Origin: Alentia gelatinosa
Taxonomy: Eukaryota > Annelida > Polychaeta > Phyllodocida > Polynoidae
Assembly (NCBI GenBank): GCA_950022655.1
Contig: OX465587.1
Span: forward strand, 24,369,716-24,433,715
Direction: 5' to 3'
Length of the DNA stretch: 64,000 bases
Position numbers and translations under genes: made by a program. The notes under the pieces are model-generated. The model was not told the DNA's origin, did not search any database, and worked only from the letters and a program-made list of their open reading frames with translations. Below, piece by piece: positions 21,374-32,681 of the stretch. Each line of letters starts with the position of its first letter. Within the stretch, counting starts at the first letter, position 1.

Positions 21374-23422
21374 GGATTTATTTTCCAAATCCGCTGATTT
21401 ATTCGTCAATAACTAGTCAGTCACAGTGTGTGAGCTCCAAAACGGGTCGAGTTCTCCTGATAACTACGGGTCGTGTTGGTTTCGGGTCGAATTTTTTTTC
21501 TGGACAGTAACCGTGGTGATGTGGGGCGCGGGTGAGAGTGTAAGGTCAGGAGTGGCCACAGTTGGTATTAGCACGACACCACCTCACCCTAGCGCCACTT
21601 AAGTGACCTCATGTGGAGTGGGTGACGCCAATACGGAAACCTCAGATTGAGAGGCCCTTGAACAGGCGGTAAGAGCCAGTGGCTTTGACCACAGCGGTCA
21701 ATCCTGGCTTCTGGACAGGTCATGCACCTTGTCCTATGACCGGTAACTGACCTGTGGTCATTTCGCCGGTCTGGACTTCTCTAATCAGTGCAGCAATCAG
21801 TGAAAACTAACCGCCCGGTTCATGTACCCACCTAAGTGGTCGTACAGAGGGTAACTGCTTTCTCCCTCGCTCCTTTCCCCGTTCGCTTGTCAGCAGCAAA
21901 TGGCTTCCCACTTTCTTTGCAGTGCTTCCTGCTCTGGCCATCAAGAAAGGGATGACGAAACTGCGCAGATCTTTGCTCTCTGTGTCATTGTTTAGGAAAT
22001 ATGAGCAAATATGGCGGTCGCAATCGGCGTGCCGCTACTCTGAGCGATGATAGGGGACATTCAATAGGTTTCTTGTCTGTGTGCGATCAAACTGATTGCG
22101 GATTATGGCCTGTTTATGGGAGTTAGGAATCCACCGGCTGTTGATACATTGTATCTTTCCCTTAGCCACAACAATAAATGGATAGATCTAGCAGTTAAAG
22201 CAAATGCACTAGTTGAGTGAGGAAATGTTTTGTCAAGTACACGTTAGAAAAATAAAAAAGGAAACAAGGTCTCATTTTCTTTTCTCTTATTATTACATAA
22301 GCATCGTATGATTATTTCGTAATTGCAATAATAGGAAAACATGTTGTTTTCCTCTGAAGAATTCACAGAACCTTTCTAAAGATGGGCTGCTTGTAATGTG
22401 GACTCCTGGACAAACAGACAGATCTCGACAAAGACAAACGAACCAAACTGATATTTCACATTCAAAACAAACGTGTGAGTGCAAAGACACGGACTCAATG
22501 TTATCGTTGGCAGCAGAGTTAAAGTGCGCAAGCGCGATAATCAACAGAACCAAAAGAACTCTTTACTTAGGGCGCAATAAAAAAGTAAGTTTCACAGCGA
22601 GGTAGTGATGGGGCACAACAAGCGATACTTGGTTCTGGACCCAGAAATATCCTGGAGCAGCACTGAACTTTAACCTCGCTTATACCTGATGGCTGTGGTC
22701 CTTTTTCCTTTATTATTTATTTGTCGGGGGTAGGAGGAAAACATTGGGTTAATTTCCCGGCAAACTCTATCCTCTTTCCTAGATTAAAAAAAGTGCACAG
22801 CATAGTCACAGGCCGTTACACTGCAAGGAAAAGTGAAACTAAGAAAATTACTGGAACTCCTTCGGGGTAAAACCACCTATCTTCCCTGAAATATAATTCT
22901 ATAAATTCTGTGCACGTAAAAGGCCAAGTGGATCAGTGCTGGTGAATATGGTCAACACGAAAAGTTACAAAAATGTGAAGGAAAAAGGTTCATATTTAAG
23001 AGAAACGCCCCACGAATATAAAACCATGCGCAGAAATGAAAGTAAACGAGAAAGGAACTTTATTTTGCGCTTTTAATGATAGATCGTTCAGCTACAATAT
23101 TGTTCTCCGGAGAATTGATTTTTCATACAAGACACTAACCATAAGGTAAGAGGGTCATTGGTTGACGTTCAGTTCCACCGCATGGTGGTTTTGTCCAGCC
23201 CTATCCCACCGGACCCCCAGAGCTTCAGTGGGGGAAGGTTGGGGTGTTTACCTGGTACAGTGTGTGTCTGATACCTATACCTACTCGTATCGCTTGGAGT
23301 GGTCAGTGTGTGCCATTAATGTGGACGTAATGTAGATCAACCTGGTTAGGCGAGGTGTGTGTATAACAACTCTATCTCGGAGACACGCGCACCTGGGAAA
23401 TAGTACGCAATTTGTAACTTAC
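21374..23422. other. Gene-free stretch
   Basis: 21530-21960 is moderately GC-rich and 22180-23100 AT-rich. GTAAGT near 22586 follows no convincing exon. Nothing further recognised. Confidence 0.4.
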
Positions 23423-23455
23423 TTGATTTACCGGCGCAGACACTTGACTGCTTAC
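23423..23455 (-). CDS. Candidate 33-bp in-frame microexon
   Basis: On the minus strand a strong acceptor (CTTCCTTTTGTGTCTTTCCAG) and a strong donor (AATCAA|GTAAGTTAC) bracket exactly 33 bp. Read in phase 0 they give 11 residues, VSSQVSAPVNQ. The strand matches the nAChR gene, but the sequence matches no nAChR segment I know. It could be an alternative N-terminal or leader insert, part of another minus-strand gene, or chance. Both splice sites are better than most in the window, which is the only evidence. Confidence 0.3.
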
Positions 23456-24683
23456 CTGGAAAGACACAAAAGGAAGCAATTTAGAACATGTATTCATTAT
23501 CGCAGTAATAAATAGAATAATTAGGACAGAGAAATATTAACAGGCAGGGTATAAATCTGCCATGGTATTGACATTTAAATTTTGTTTTCTTTAGCAACAG
23601 ATTTTGGTTTTTTTGGCGTACAAGGTTCATGATTCCAGTCCTCTTGGAGGTCTTGACAATTTGTGTCCTAAAACTATAGACTTTTTTAATTATTGTTTTA
23701 AGATTCATATGGTGTGCTTCTACCAAAGGTTTCTCACATAATTTATGAGGTTCGAAACCCCCAACTTCTGAAATACTAATATTATTGCATATGGATGATG
23801 GCAAATGTCATTAGAAATAAACAAACAATGATGCTACCTTTAATTTTTTTTTCATTATTTCTGATAAGATACCACGTGAAATCTCATCGCATTCTATGCA
23901 CTCTCCTAAATTAAAGGTTCAAACAGTATCAGTAATGATATATCGTTTAACTTTCCAGTCAATGCGGCAAAGCCATGTATTGGTTCAAACGTATTGTTAA
24001 GTACATAATACGTCTGTTGAATGATATTCTCCCTTAGATATGTTTGTTGAATGATCTGCTCTATACCCATTCTTTCAAGAGAAGGCATGGTACCTAGGTA
24101 GAGTTGCTCTAACCCTTGGTATGCCAGTCCACGCCAAGAACTCCTCACTCACAGTCTACTTGTTGCAAGCCACGCTTATTACAGGATCTGTCTGATGTAG
24201 GAATAGATCGATGCATGATCCATTGAATGCTCAGCCTGCTTACAAAGAATTAACACTGCATTAACCATCTACAGGTACAGAGGAGCGGCTCAATACTTTA
24301 CTTAGATCACACAGGCGAAAAGGCAGTCATATGTTGTGTCTTTGCAGATATCGGTCGTTGTACACCCAGTTACTTGGGAACTGCTTGTTAGGAATCCCTT
24401 GTTATCATGTTACTCGTGCCGCTTGTTAGATGCGCGAACAAAATTAAGGTTTGGATTTTTTGATACATGTATATACCTCAATGGCATAAACGCTATTGAA
24501 GGCTTTATCTACTAATGTTTATATATCTACTAATGTTTATATAGACATATGTATACGCCATGGCTTATATGACATGTTGATATTTATCTGCTGTAGGGCG
24601 TCTGGCGTCTGGCACATCACCATGATTCCTACGTCGGCCTAGACATACATGGACGTATAGATAACAAATAAAAAGAAACGCCC
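23456..24683. other. Gene-free AT-rich stretch
   Basis: No conserved coding pattern; the minus-strand ORF at 23481-23804 is AT-rich with no family motif. Imperfect repeats ATGATATTCTCCCTTAG / ATGATCTGCTCTATA around 24020-24060 are short. Nothing else seen. Confidence 0.4.
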
Positions 24684-24740
24684 GCCCGTGATAGCTCAGC
24701 TGGTAGAGCGGAGGTCTGTGTAAAAGGTTTTCTTAGAGTC
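24684..24740 (+). pseudogene. tRNA 5'-half remnant (tRNA-Tyr-like)
   Basis: TAGCTCAGCTGGTAGAGCG is a perfect D-arm/A-box, and GATAGCTCAG...GCGGAGG matches the 5' half of animal tRNA-Tyr. A proper anticodon arm and T-arm do not follow, and a family B MITE starts a few bases downstream. A truncated tRNA gene or a tRNA-derived SINE head is likelier than a working tRNA. Confidence 0.55.
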
Positions 24741-24743
24741 CCC

Positions 24744-25057
24744 TATAAGGACCGTTTCCATTGGCCGATTTCCCATCACCGATCTGCAGTCGGGAACCAC
24801 CGACGGAATTTTGGCACTGTGGACCCAATATCGGTCAATGGAAACAACCAAGGTCGTGAAATGTCCCATGACTTTTTCTGCTTAGATTATGCAATGTGGC
24901 ACCACCCACCACTGAGTGAAAGCTTTGTCCCTGAGTGAAATCTACTACCCTCAGCGATTTTTCTATACCGACACACAGTCAGTGGAACCACCGACAGACT
25001 TTCTGTGTAACTCAAAAAGTCTAAGCAATCTTCGTCGGGCAATGGAAACGGGCCTAT
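24744..25057. mobile_element. Family B MITE (314 bp)
   Basis: Terminal repeats TATAAGGACCGTTTCCATTG and CAATGGAAACGGGCCTATA are inverted, with repeated CACCGA and ACCACCGAC words inside. TATA at both ends may be a target duplication or part of the repeat. The interior resembles the copies at 29329, 37628 and 61812. Confidence 0.75.
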
Positions 25058-25861
25058 ACACACATTATCAGCTTGACCTAACAGACTCCTTACACCAATA
25101 CCGACCTGGCCGCCCGCGATTCTTTATCTATGGAAATTTTATATACGTAAATTCAAAGGTTCTCCCTCTGGCGTTAACGTTAATATATACGCCCTCCAGA
25201 GGTTACTCAGCTCCCTATTATCGCCCAGGATAAATACAAGTTCCGCTCGCAACTGGTTAGGCACACCACGACCACATGAACCACAGTTATCCCATTAATA
25301 TTTGAAGAACCCGAATATAATTTCGGATTTATATGTAGAAATAGCCTACATTTCCATTTCTGACATCGGATTTCCCATTTGAAGGTTTATAAAAACCGAT
25401 AAACTGCATTAATTTTGGGTTACGGTTCAAGGTTCATCACCATACAACGTCGGTAACCAGCGCACACCGGGACCTGTAAACAAACTGAATTCTGGGATAC
25501 CTCAATAGGGTCTATGGCAGGGTCGTGAGCCGCTCAGTGCACAGAGGTCACCCAGTGTTCTTCATCCCTCGCCCTGCCTAGACAGCCGTCGACACGCCGC
25601 GGTCCGTTGGTCATTGAGTTTGAATCCCCATCTGGATCATACATATCAGCGCTGCGGCCGCTAAGCAGTCCCAGCCATGCTACAAGCATGTCATGTGGTG
25701 CTCTAAGAGCGATTTACAGCCATGTCCCACTAGGTACACCCCGCACAACCCCCTCACAAGGTATTCAAAGCGGCCCTAGACAGACCAGATACAACGCCAG
25801 CGGAGCGTGACCGTAACGCTCGTATGTTACCCGGGGTTCCGTACGGCGTCTCGCCTCTTAC
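25058..25861. other. Gene-free stretch rising into a GC-rich promoter-like block
   Basis: AT-rich to about 25450, then CpG-rich (GCGGCCGC near 25655). ORF 25607-25810 has no recognisable domain. It probably contains proximal promoter sequence for the site at 25862. Confidence 0.4.
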
Positions 25862-25926
25862 GAGATCTCGCGAATTCACACGAGATCTCGCGAGACCCAA
25901 AATGGCGGCAGGTGATCAAAGTGAGT
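25862..25926 (+). promoter_or_regulatory. Housekeeping-type promoter: TCTCGCGAGA, YY1-like site and splice donor
   Basis: TCTCGCGAAT (25866-25875) and a perfect palindrome TCTCGCGAGA (25886-25895, the BANP/Kaiso-class core-promoter motif) are followed at once by CCAAAATGGCGGCAGG, a full YY1-type initiator element. AAA|GTGAGTG then forms a good splice donor. This order, with an ATG inside the YY1 site, is typical of TATA-less promoters. The strand is set by the donor. Confidence 0.6.
25902..25920 (+). CDS. Putative first coding exon (MAAGDQ...) of an unknown plus-strand gene
   Basis: ATG GCG GCA GGT GAT CAA A is followed by GTGAGTGAAG, a near-consensus donor, giving MAAGDQ and a phase-1 junction. 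The ATG lies in the YY1-like site of a TCTCGCGAGA promoter, a common arrangement. I found no downstream exon to pair with it, so the product is unknown; downstream exons may be short or beyond the right edge. It could also be a non-coding first exon. Confidence 0.35.
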
Positions 25927-27710
25927 GAAGGGATGGGATGCATAATAGGTAATTAGCTGGCCAGTGGTTGATTAGAGTCGCTTCGATGGCTCACAGCGAA
26001 GACCATGGTGTTTACATGGCGCAGCGCCGAGAAAGGCGCCCCCGATTGAACGTGTGGTAATTTTTGGCTCGGTGAAAAGGACAAACAATTAATCTGTCCG
26101 TAGATGGGCGCAGCATGTTGCACAGAGAGGCTCGACCTTCTTAGTCTTGATCAATTCTGTGAACTATTACCAACCGGCCTCCCCGCCGCTACTACTTCTC
26201 CCAGCATCAAATCAATCAGGATAAAGATGTGTTTGCCACTACAGAGCCTTATTCTGCTGGAGATTGTGCCAGAGTTTACCAATCCCGTGTTAACGTAATT
26301 TTTGTATGTGAGTATGACATCTACTTTTGGCAATTTGATGCGATATATAAAACCACTTTCAAATTTGAAAAATTAATCAAAAGGACGCCTCGTAAGTGTC
26401 ATGAGTGTCAGATAAAATACACATACAAGGGAATTGCTTATTTTTGTAACATTTACATATCAATCTATACAAATTCTGAATCGTCAAACATTCGATATGA
26501 TGCTACATCGGTTTAATGAATCAATTTGAAATTGGATTTTTATAAAATAATCACGGTTTTAGGGGTTGATTTTAGACCATCTACCAATACTTTTCTTCAA
26601 TTCAATCTGTACCGCTTCATGGGCCTGCCTAACTATGAATTTCAAGGTGTATAATTAGAGAGAAAACAGACTTGGTACTTTTTTTTATTAATAAGGAACG
26701 GTTCTTACAAGAGTAAGATCTTCCACCGCAACTGCGAATGGAATCACAGGTAACATATGAGACTTATTTTTACTTAATTTGTGAATTGTTACTCACACTT
26801 GGACTCAAAAATCATTGTTTGTACGCTCCTCCTGCCTAAAACTGTCAGGTATAGTATTTACCGATCCGTGAGTTTGTAACAAGTCACAAATTAAATGTCC
26901 AGTCTGTTTTACCACTGTATCACATATAGTACACATTGAGGTGGATCTCTTAAAGGGAAAGCTGGTCCACCAAATCTTTTCCTCAAGATGCTGGGCAGCT
27001 CACGCTGGAGACACTTACTCTGCTACTTTAATGCGATGAGTTGCTACCATTTGATACATGCACATATCAGGGAGCTACTAGTAACCACCAGGTGTATAGC
27101 AGTAGTTTGGCTGTGTTATTGATCACAATCACTACGCCCTACACCTTCAACAAACACGTGTATGAGTGTAGCATAAACGTCATAGTAAATTGCACACAGA
27201 CACAGTATCAATACCACTCTCAAAATCATACGGCCCAATGTAAAGACTTAAAAGTAGACGTAGTCATTGTGTTTGCTGGAGCTGCATGCGGTGTTAAGTT
27301 CCTCTTTCGTTCCTCTGTACTGGTATAAGTGACTATAGCGTGCAGTGACTTGAAGCATGGTACGGTTAGGTGCATCGGAAAAAGGGCCAAAGCACAGTAA
27401 ATGACAGGCTAGTACAAGAAAACACGCCACTGGCTGAGAGTGTTGGGCTACTCGAATGGACAGCCATGTGTTTTACGTTTGGTGTTCCATACACAGCGCT
27501 ATGGGGAATCTGTTGAAATATACACTATGCTAAATTCAGAGATCTTTAGGTTTTTGGAATAGATAATTTTACTTGGTTCAATAACTTTTCAGTTCTTTTC
27601 ACTGCACGAAACTAACCACTTTACATATATATGCGAACGGCGTATATAGGTATGCTTTTGCGTATATAACGTCGTCCTAATCCCCGTGAGTATACGCCTC
27701 ATTTTGTAGG
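25927..27710. other. Gene-free stretch (possible first intron)
   Basis: The first 150 bp are GC-rich (GCGCAGCGCCGAGAAAGGCGC), then AT-rich. ORFs at 26104-26516 and 27041-27328 show no motifs. Nothing else supportable. Confidence 0.4.
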
Positions 27711-27760
27711 CGCCTGATTCATATATACGCCTGATTCATATATACGCCTGATTCTGTTCC
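27711..27760. repeat. 17-bp tandem repeat, 2.6 copies
   Basis: CGCCTGATTCATATATA is repeated at 27711, 27728 and (partly) 27745. Further TATACGCC words lie just upstream near 27633-27695. Confidence 0.8.
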
Positions 27761-29328
27761 ATATACGTCACTATCCAATAATTCTGATCTATGCCACTTG
27801 GGGACACCACTGTTAGCATATTTCATTTGCCATTAGTCATTAATTCGAAAATTCAATGTTATATTATCAATTTTTATTATAGAATTGTTCGAAAACCCTA
27901 TTTATTATCTTTTCATTAAATACATATAATAAACCCAGCTTCTTTTTTTAATTTTTTTTTTTTAAATATAATTTACTTTTTAAAACACCCCTCTTCAGTA
28001 GTCATACTTTGGGTACTGTATATATAACACAAGGTCTGTTCAGATATCAACATTGCCTAAGATATACTCACTTCACCATTTTGGGAGAAGGATCCGACTC
28101 TATTTTCTCCTTGTATAATTAGAACGACATGCAGCAAAGCGACAGTTTATTTTGCCAGGGGTGGGGGATCTCCGAGTAGATCTTCTCAGACACGTATTTG
28201 GCAGAGTAGCGGGACTGTAAACATATACCTGGTCGTGTTTACTGTGGCCGAGTCTGATTGGCTCTCTGAGCAGTTCACAGGGATGCGCATGACGAGTGAA
28301 ACCTCCACTTAACGTGTGAAACGTGGCATGAGACTCAGTGTAACTGTTAATAAACTAAACCTCGTCACCTGGAGGAGTGGTGCCAGATGGGGGAGTGAGA
28401 AAACCACCCAGCTGTATTTACACAACCTGATTCCTGACGATACATGCAGGCGAACTGAGAGACAGAGAGATGGAGTTTGTAAACACGCCATACTCTGCAA
28501 TAAGCGTTAAAAGTTCATCAGGGTCAGCATTCCCGGATTGTTAAGTGGGAGACAGAAGCTGCTTACTAAAGTGAAAGAGGTTGTTCCAAAACTTGAAAGA
28601 AGAAATTGAAAAAAAAAATTCTAATAACTAAAACGATTGAGAAGGAAGATGGTGACAGATTAAATTGCTAATTTTCAGAGTTTAAGATTAAAAAGAGGTA
28701 TTAGGGTTCCGAAAAGCCTATTCTTACGCTGATAATTTGATATTTTGGGAATGTAACAAGGAACCGATACCCGGCTCTGAGAAAATCTTTATTCCTTGGA
28801 CAGGGGACCTTTAATGGTCTTGTTTGTGCAGATACTAATTTTGACTCCCCATTTCATGTGAGTCCAATAGCTGAGCGAATAAATAGTTCATGAGTCGTAA
28901 GAAAACTGGAAGCTGTGGAAGGATATGACTCCTATAATTCCTATCAATTCCTTTGGAAATTTTTAGAAATTAGATACATCTGCATTTGATTTCTTACATA
29001 CGGAGGTTGCTTTGATTTTGATGATATCTTTTCTTAATCAGTTTGCCAAATTGATCATTCTATACGTAAATGATGATGCTGGTATGCGTTGGAACTAAAA
29101 TGAAATATCCGAGCTGTTGCCCAGAAATCAGCCCCTGGTCTAACTGGGAGTGTCATGCATCCTTTAATAATGAACCTGCTGTATTGTTCATTTTATACAT
29201 AATTAACATTGATATAGGGCAGAATTACGATGAAATAAACATCGTTCTTTCCTAAAATCTCTATCATCCCATCCATTTAGAACCTAGACAGAGCGCCTGA
29301 AGAGGCACTCGGGACCTTCAGAGTTCCG
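27761..29328. other. Gene-free AT-rich stretch
   Basis: A poly-T/A-rich segment (27930-27980) is followed by mixed DNA. 28240-28270 contains an inverted CCAAT (GATTGGCTCTC). No exon recognised. Confidence 0.4.
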
Positions 29329-29700
29329 CTCCTCTGGCGTTTCCATTTACCGATTATAACCAGCTATTATCGCATTTAGCACCACCGATAGGTTATGTGG
29401 CACATTTGTAGCAATACTCGTCAGCTGCCAACAGAAAAGGTCAACGATTTTTTCTCCAACTTTACATAATATGGCACCGATGACAGATTTGTTTTACCAC
29501 CAACGAAATTATAACAGGTTGTATTCATCGGTGGCAGAATGAACTTGAGGGTCAAAAATCGGTCGGCGACTACCTTAATTTTCATAGGAAAACAGCAATT
29601 TTGCTGACCACCACTGATTATAGAACCATCGTCAGACCTTTATATATGATGCATATAATCGGTGGCTTTTTGGCCTGCAGGTGGAAACGCCACGTAGGTG
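29329..29700. mobile_element. Family B MITE, second copy
   Basis: The left end CTGGCGTTTCCATTTACCGAT is inverted at the right end (ATCGGTGGC...AGGTGGAAACGCCAC). The interior repeats CACCGAT / ACCACCAACG / GGTCGGCGACTACC words shared with the other copies. Non-coding; the ORF from 29601 lies partly inside it and is not a gene. Confidence 0.7.
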
Positions 29701-31779
29701 TTATTCTTCTATTAATCAGTCTGAAAAACACCAACTTGAATAGTAAGGGAATTCAGATATTTAGTAGGAATAGATGTGACTTCGAATTCGAATTCAGTAT
29801 ATATATATTCAATTACGACCACTTCTACCAAATACAAACTCCTATTTTGAAGACGGATATCAATCTTCTCCACTCGTCACCTATTTCCCACTATTAAGGC
29901 AAATTTCAAAATAAGAAAATAGTCCCCTAGTGAGACTCAACGACCAATAAAAACAAAGTCGATTAAGAAGAGAGCTATAAACACGGAGCGTTGGGTCCCC
30001 AAACCACATATATATGGGTAGGTCGCCATACCAGACTCTGTTGGTGATGTTGGGGTGGGGGCTGGCCTTCATTTTCTGCCTCAGACAAGGGCGAGAAGAC
30101 AGCCTTCTTCCTACAGTGACACTTGGGGGACCCTGGACCCCTGCTATCTCTGTTATTGCACTGGCCTCCTCCCCCTCCAAGTCGGCCCACGCCAGCCTTA
30201 TCTCGCGCTACTTTTGACAATCACCCCCTGATTCGTCCGCCGCGCACGCGCGATAGCAACTCCCTCCGCGCTCACCGACGGGACTATTTTCATTCAGACG
30301 GCAGCAATGGAACCCGGAATTGCTCCTGAGCTGCTCTCTGAGTTGAGGGAGGAGGGCACTCTCCAAGCATAGATTCTGCGGCTTGCTTCCTGCAAAGCTT
30401 GTATCTTTGCATCGATCTGCCTCCTTGGGGCAAAGTCTGCTCCATACGCCAGTTTTTTCCTATATCCTAAATCCAGAGCATTGGAGTATTTCGTGTTCTA
30501 CTTGTAAATAGGGTTACACCTATTGATATGGTAAATACAGTGATTTAGAGCTGAAGAAAATATAACTCGATTGTCTGTGAACATCATTTGACAATTCCAG
30601 TTTTCCGCAACTCATGCTATATAAATTGTTAAATTAAACTTTTAACATTTACACTTTTTCGAATCCTAATTTTTCTTATGTGACGTCACTGGGTTGGAGC
30701 AGGGATTAGTAAGCCCAAGCGCCACGAAAGATCTGCGGGGAGAGTTGGAGGAGGGGAGGAGAGGAGGAGGAGGAGGAGGTGGTAGGGGAGTGAGTGGCCA
30801 TTTCGCTCTGGCAGGTTTGCTCTGTGTGACTGGGCCGTGTAAAGACCTCGTGCCAATTCCCCAACCAGCTCGCCTACCGAGCAGCTCCTGCTTCCCGTGT
30901 CGCCGATTTAATTTCATTTCTCTGTTGTTTCTGGCCACTCGAGGAGAGAGCAAACCAGCGCGGGGTGTGTGTGGTGAGGGGGAGGGAGAGCGAGGAGGCC
31001 GGCCTTTGGAGGGACCAATGTACGCAGCGTTGCTGGCTGATAAGGTGTGCTCTGACCAGAACCCTCCAGCTATTCCACCGTGTCTCTTCTGCCTGTTTTC
31101 TTCTCCTTCTATCTGCACCCCCTCCATGCACATCCTCCCCTTATTGCTCATACCCGCTCAGCACACAACTCTCCTTCTAACAAGGCACGCCTAATTAAAT
31201 GACGCCCTCCCGAAACGAGTCCAACATAGCCTGATTTAATATGCCAGTAATTTCATCACATGCTTCCGATAGTGTAGCTAGCTCGTCCATCTTCCTGGGT
31301 TATACATTTATATTAACTTTAGAAAGAAAAAGTGATGTGCCGAGTAGAGCTTCGGGTTTTTAACAGGTTAATTAAAACCTTCATCAACAGATAGTACCAG
31401 ATTGTAGGTTTCTAGCAACTTTGTGCATGCAGCATTTCTTATAAAATGTATGCATTTATAACAGCAGTATGTTATATAGGTGAGTGCATACAGGGACCTG
31501 CAGCAGCGAAATATTAAAGGAAGAGGGGGAGGTAATGAGGGAGGGTGTGTGGGTATAGGAAGGGGTTGTTAGGTCACCACTGATATCACACATCGCCAAG
31601 GCTTAGCTACGCTTCACAGAACAACCAGTGTGCAGCGGAATGGATGATAGCTTCATTTCCAATTCAGATCATCGCAGATCAGACCTTGTTAATACGGGGC
31701 ATTTGATCTCATCACTGTTAAAACCAGCCTCCTTTAATTTCCTTTCACATCTTTTTTTCTCCTTTTGCTCTCCTGCCTG
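29701..31779. other. Gene-free stretch with GC-rich islands
   Basis: Islands lie at 30030-30400 and 30660-31200. The second holds a GGA-rich tract (30745-30790) and is open in several frames at once, including a 166-codon frame without any domain, so I leave it uncalled. GTGAGTGC after ATAG near 31490 is a possible donor without a supported exon. Confidence 0.4.
30745..30790. repeat. (GGA)n purine tract
   Basis: Runs of GGAGGAGAGGAGGAGGAGG, interrupted by a few T. Low complexity; it makes glycine-rich artefact ORFs on the plus strand. Confidence 0.8.
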
Positions 31780-32102
31780 CTCACCCTTTCCCGGCCGCCC
31801 ACGCCGCAATTATCCCCGGTCTCCATCCGTGACCCCGGCCCCGTCTTGGTCCGGCCTCTATCGATACTAAATTACCACTTGTACATTCGCCGGGGAATAC
31901 GAGGAGACCGGTTCACCTCGCCCGCCGCCCGTATTCATACGCCGCCGGCGAACAAGGCCAAGCGCCGAAAACGAGCAGCGCCACGGAGCGGCAGGAAACG
32001 CGGCGCCCCAACGCCGTCGCCCGGTCAGAGGTCAAGGTCGCAGTGCTGATGAGCGCTGGATGCGAAGGTCAAAGGGTCGATGAGGGTCGGGAGTCACGTG
32101 AC
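31780..32102. promoter_or_regulatory. CpG-rich island with nuclear-receptor and E-box sites
   Basis: Very CpG-dense for this window. It contains AGGTCAAGGTCG (32029-32040, with an ERR/FTZ-F1-type TCAAGGTC), AGGTCAAAGGGTC (32066-32078, DR1) and GTCACGTGAC (32093-32102). The DR1 plus GTCACGTGAC pair repeats the combination at 26-51. An island or enhancer is likelier than a gene; no splice-supported exon was seen. Confidence 0.45.
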
Positions 32103-32286
32103 CACTGATGCATTTATACATCAGCCGGTCGCGGCGGGAGTTCTTCGTTTGGCACTGCGATCTGGTCCCGGCCAGTTTTCGTGCGCGCGCGTCCCGCATG
32201 GCGTCGCCACAAGCTGTTAGGCCAGGGCAGAGGGATACAAAGAGGCAGGGTGTCGTCAGAATACAGTCTTTTTCTAATCCTTATCA

Positions 32287-32681
32287 TAAGGCTGGGGGCC
32301 ACCTACTACGATGGCAGTGAAGACCTTACGATGCAGAATGTCCGAAGTCGTAGACGCATTCGAAAGGTCTGTATCGTAGATAATTGTTGGTGCAGAAACG
32401 CTGAAGCCGAACCCACTGAATATTAGCATCGTAGACACCCCACGATATGCCACCGATACCACAAACACTCTGCGACAATCTACATGTTTCATTGTCGTGG
32501 ACACCCTACAATTGACCTTTTCATCAGGAACAAATCGTCAACTGCCGGTCTGCAACGTAGGGTAATCAATTGACCCGAGTTTAGCTGTCCCTACGACGTG
32601 ATTCTGATCTTTTTTATCTCGTGGTGCATCATAAGAACTATCGTAGAAGGCTTTTTTTGGCTCAGTGGACGCCGGGCTTTA
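32287..32681. mobile_element. Family A MITE, third copy
   Basis: The left end ATAAGGCTGGGGGCCACCTA continues TACGATGG; the right end TCAGTGGACGCCGGGCTTTA is inverted. The interior repeats ATCGTAG, CTACGA and GTGGACACC words, as in the copy at 9521. About 395 bp, non-coding. Confidence 0.75.

Noticed and set aside
21223..21510. 95-codon PNP-rich ORF
   Set aside because: Translation of the degenerate telomeric repeat.
27640..27760. Direct repeats considered as a CRISPR-like array
   Set aside because: Contiguous 17-bp tandem copies without spacers, in animal DNA.
30694..31194. 166-codon plus-strand ORF and 161-codon minus-strand ORF
   Set aside because: GC-rich, GGA-repeat-driven, open on both strands, with no domain.
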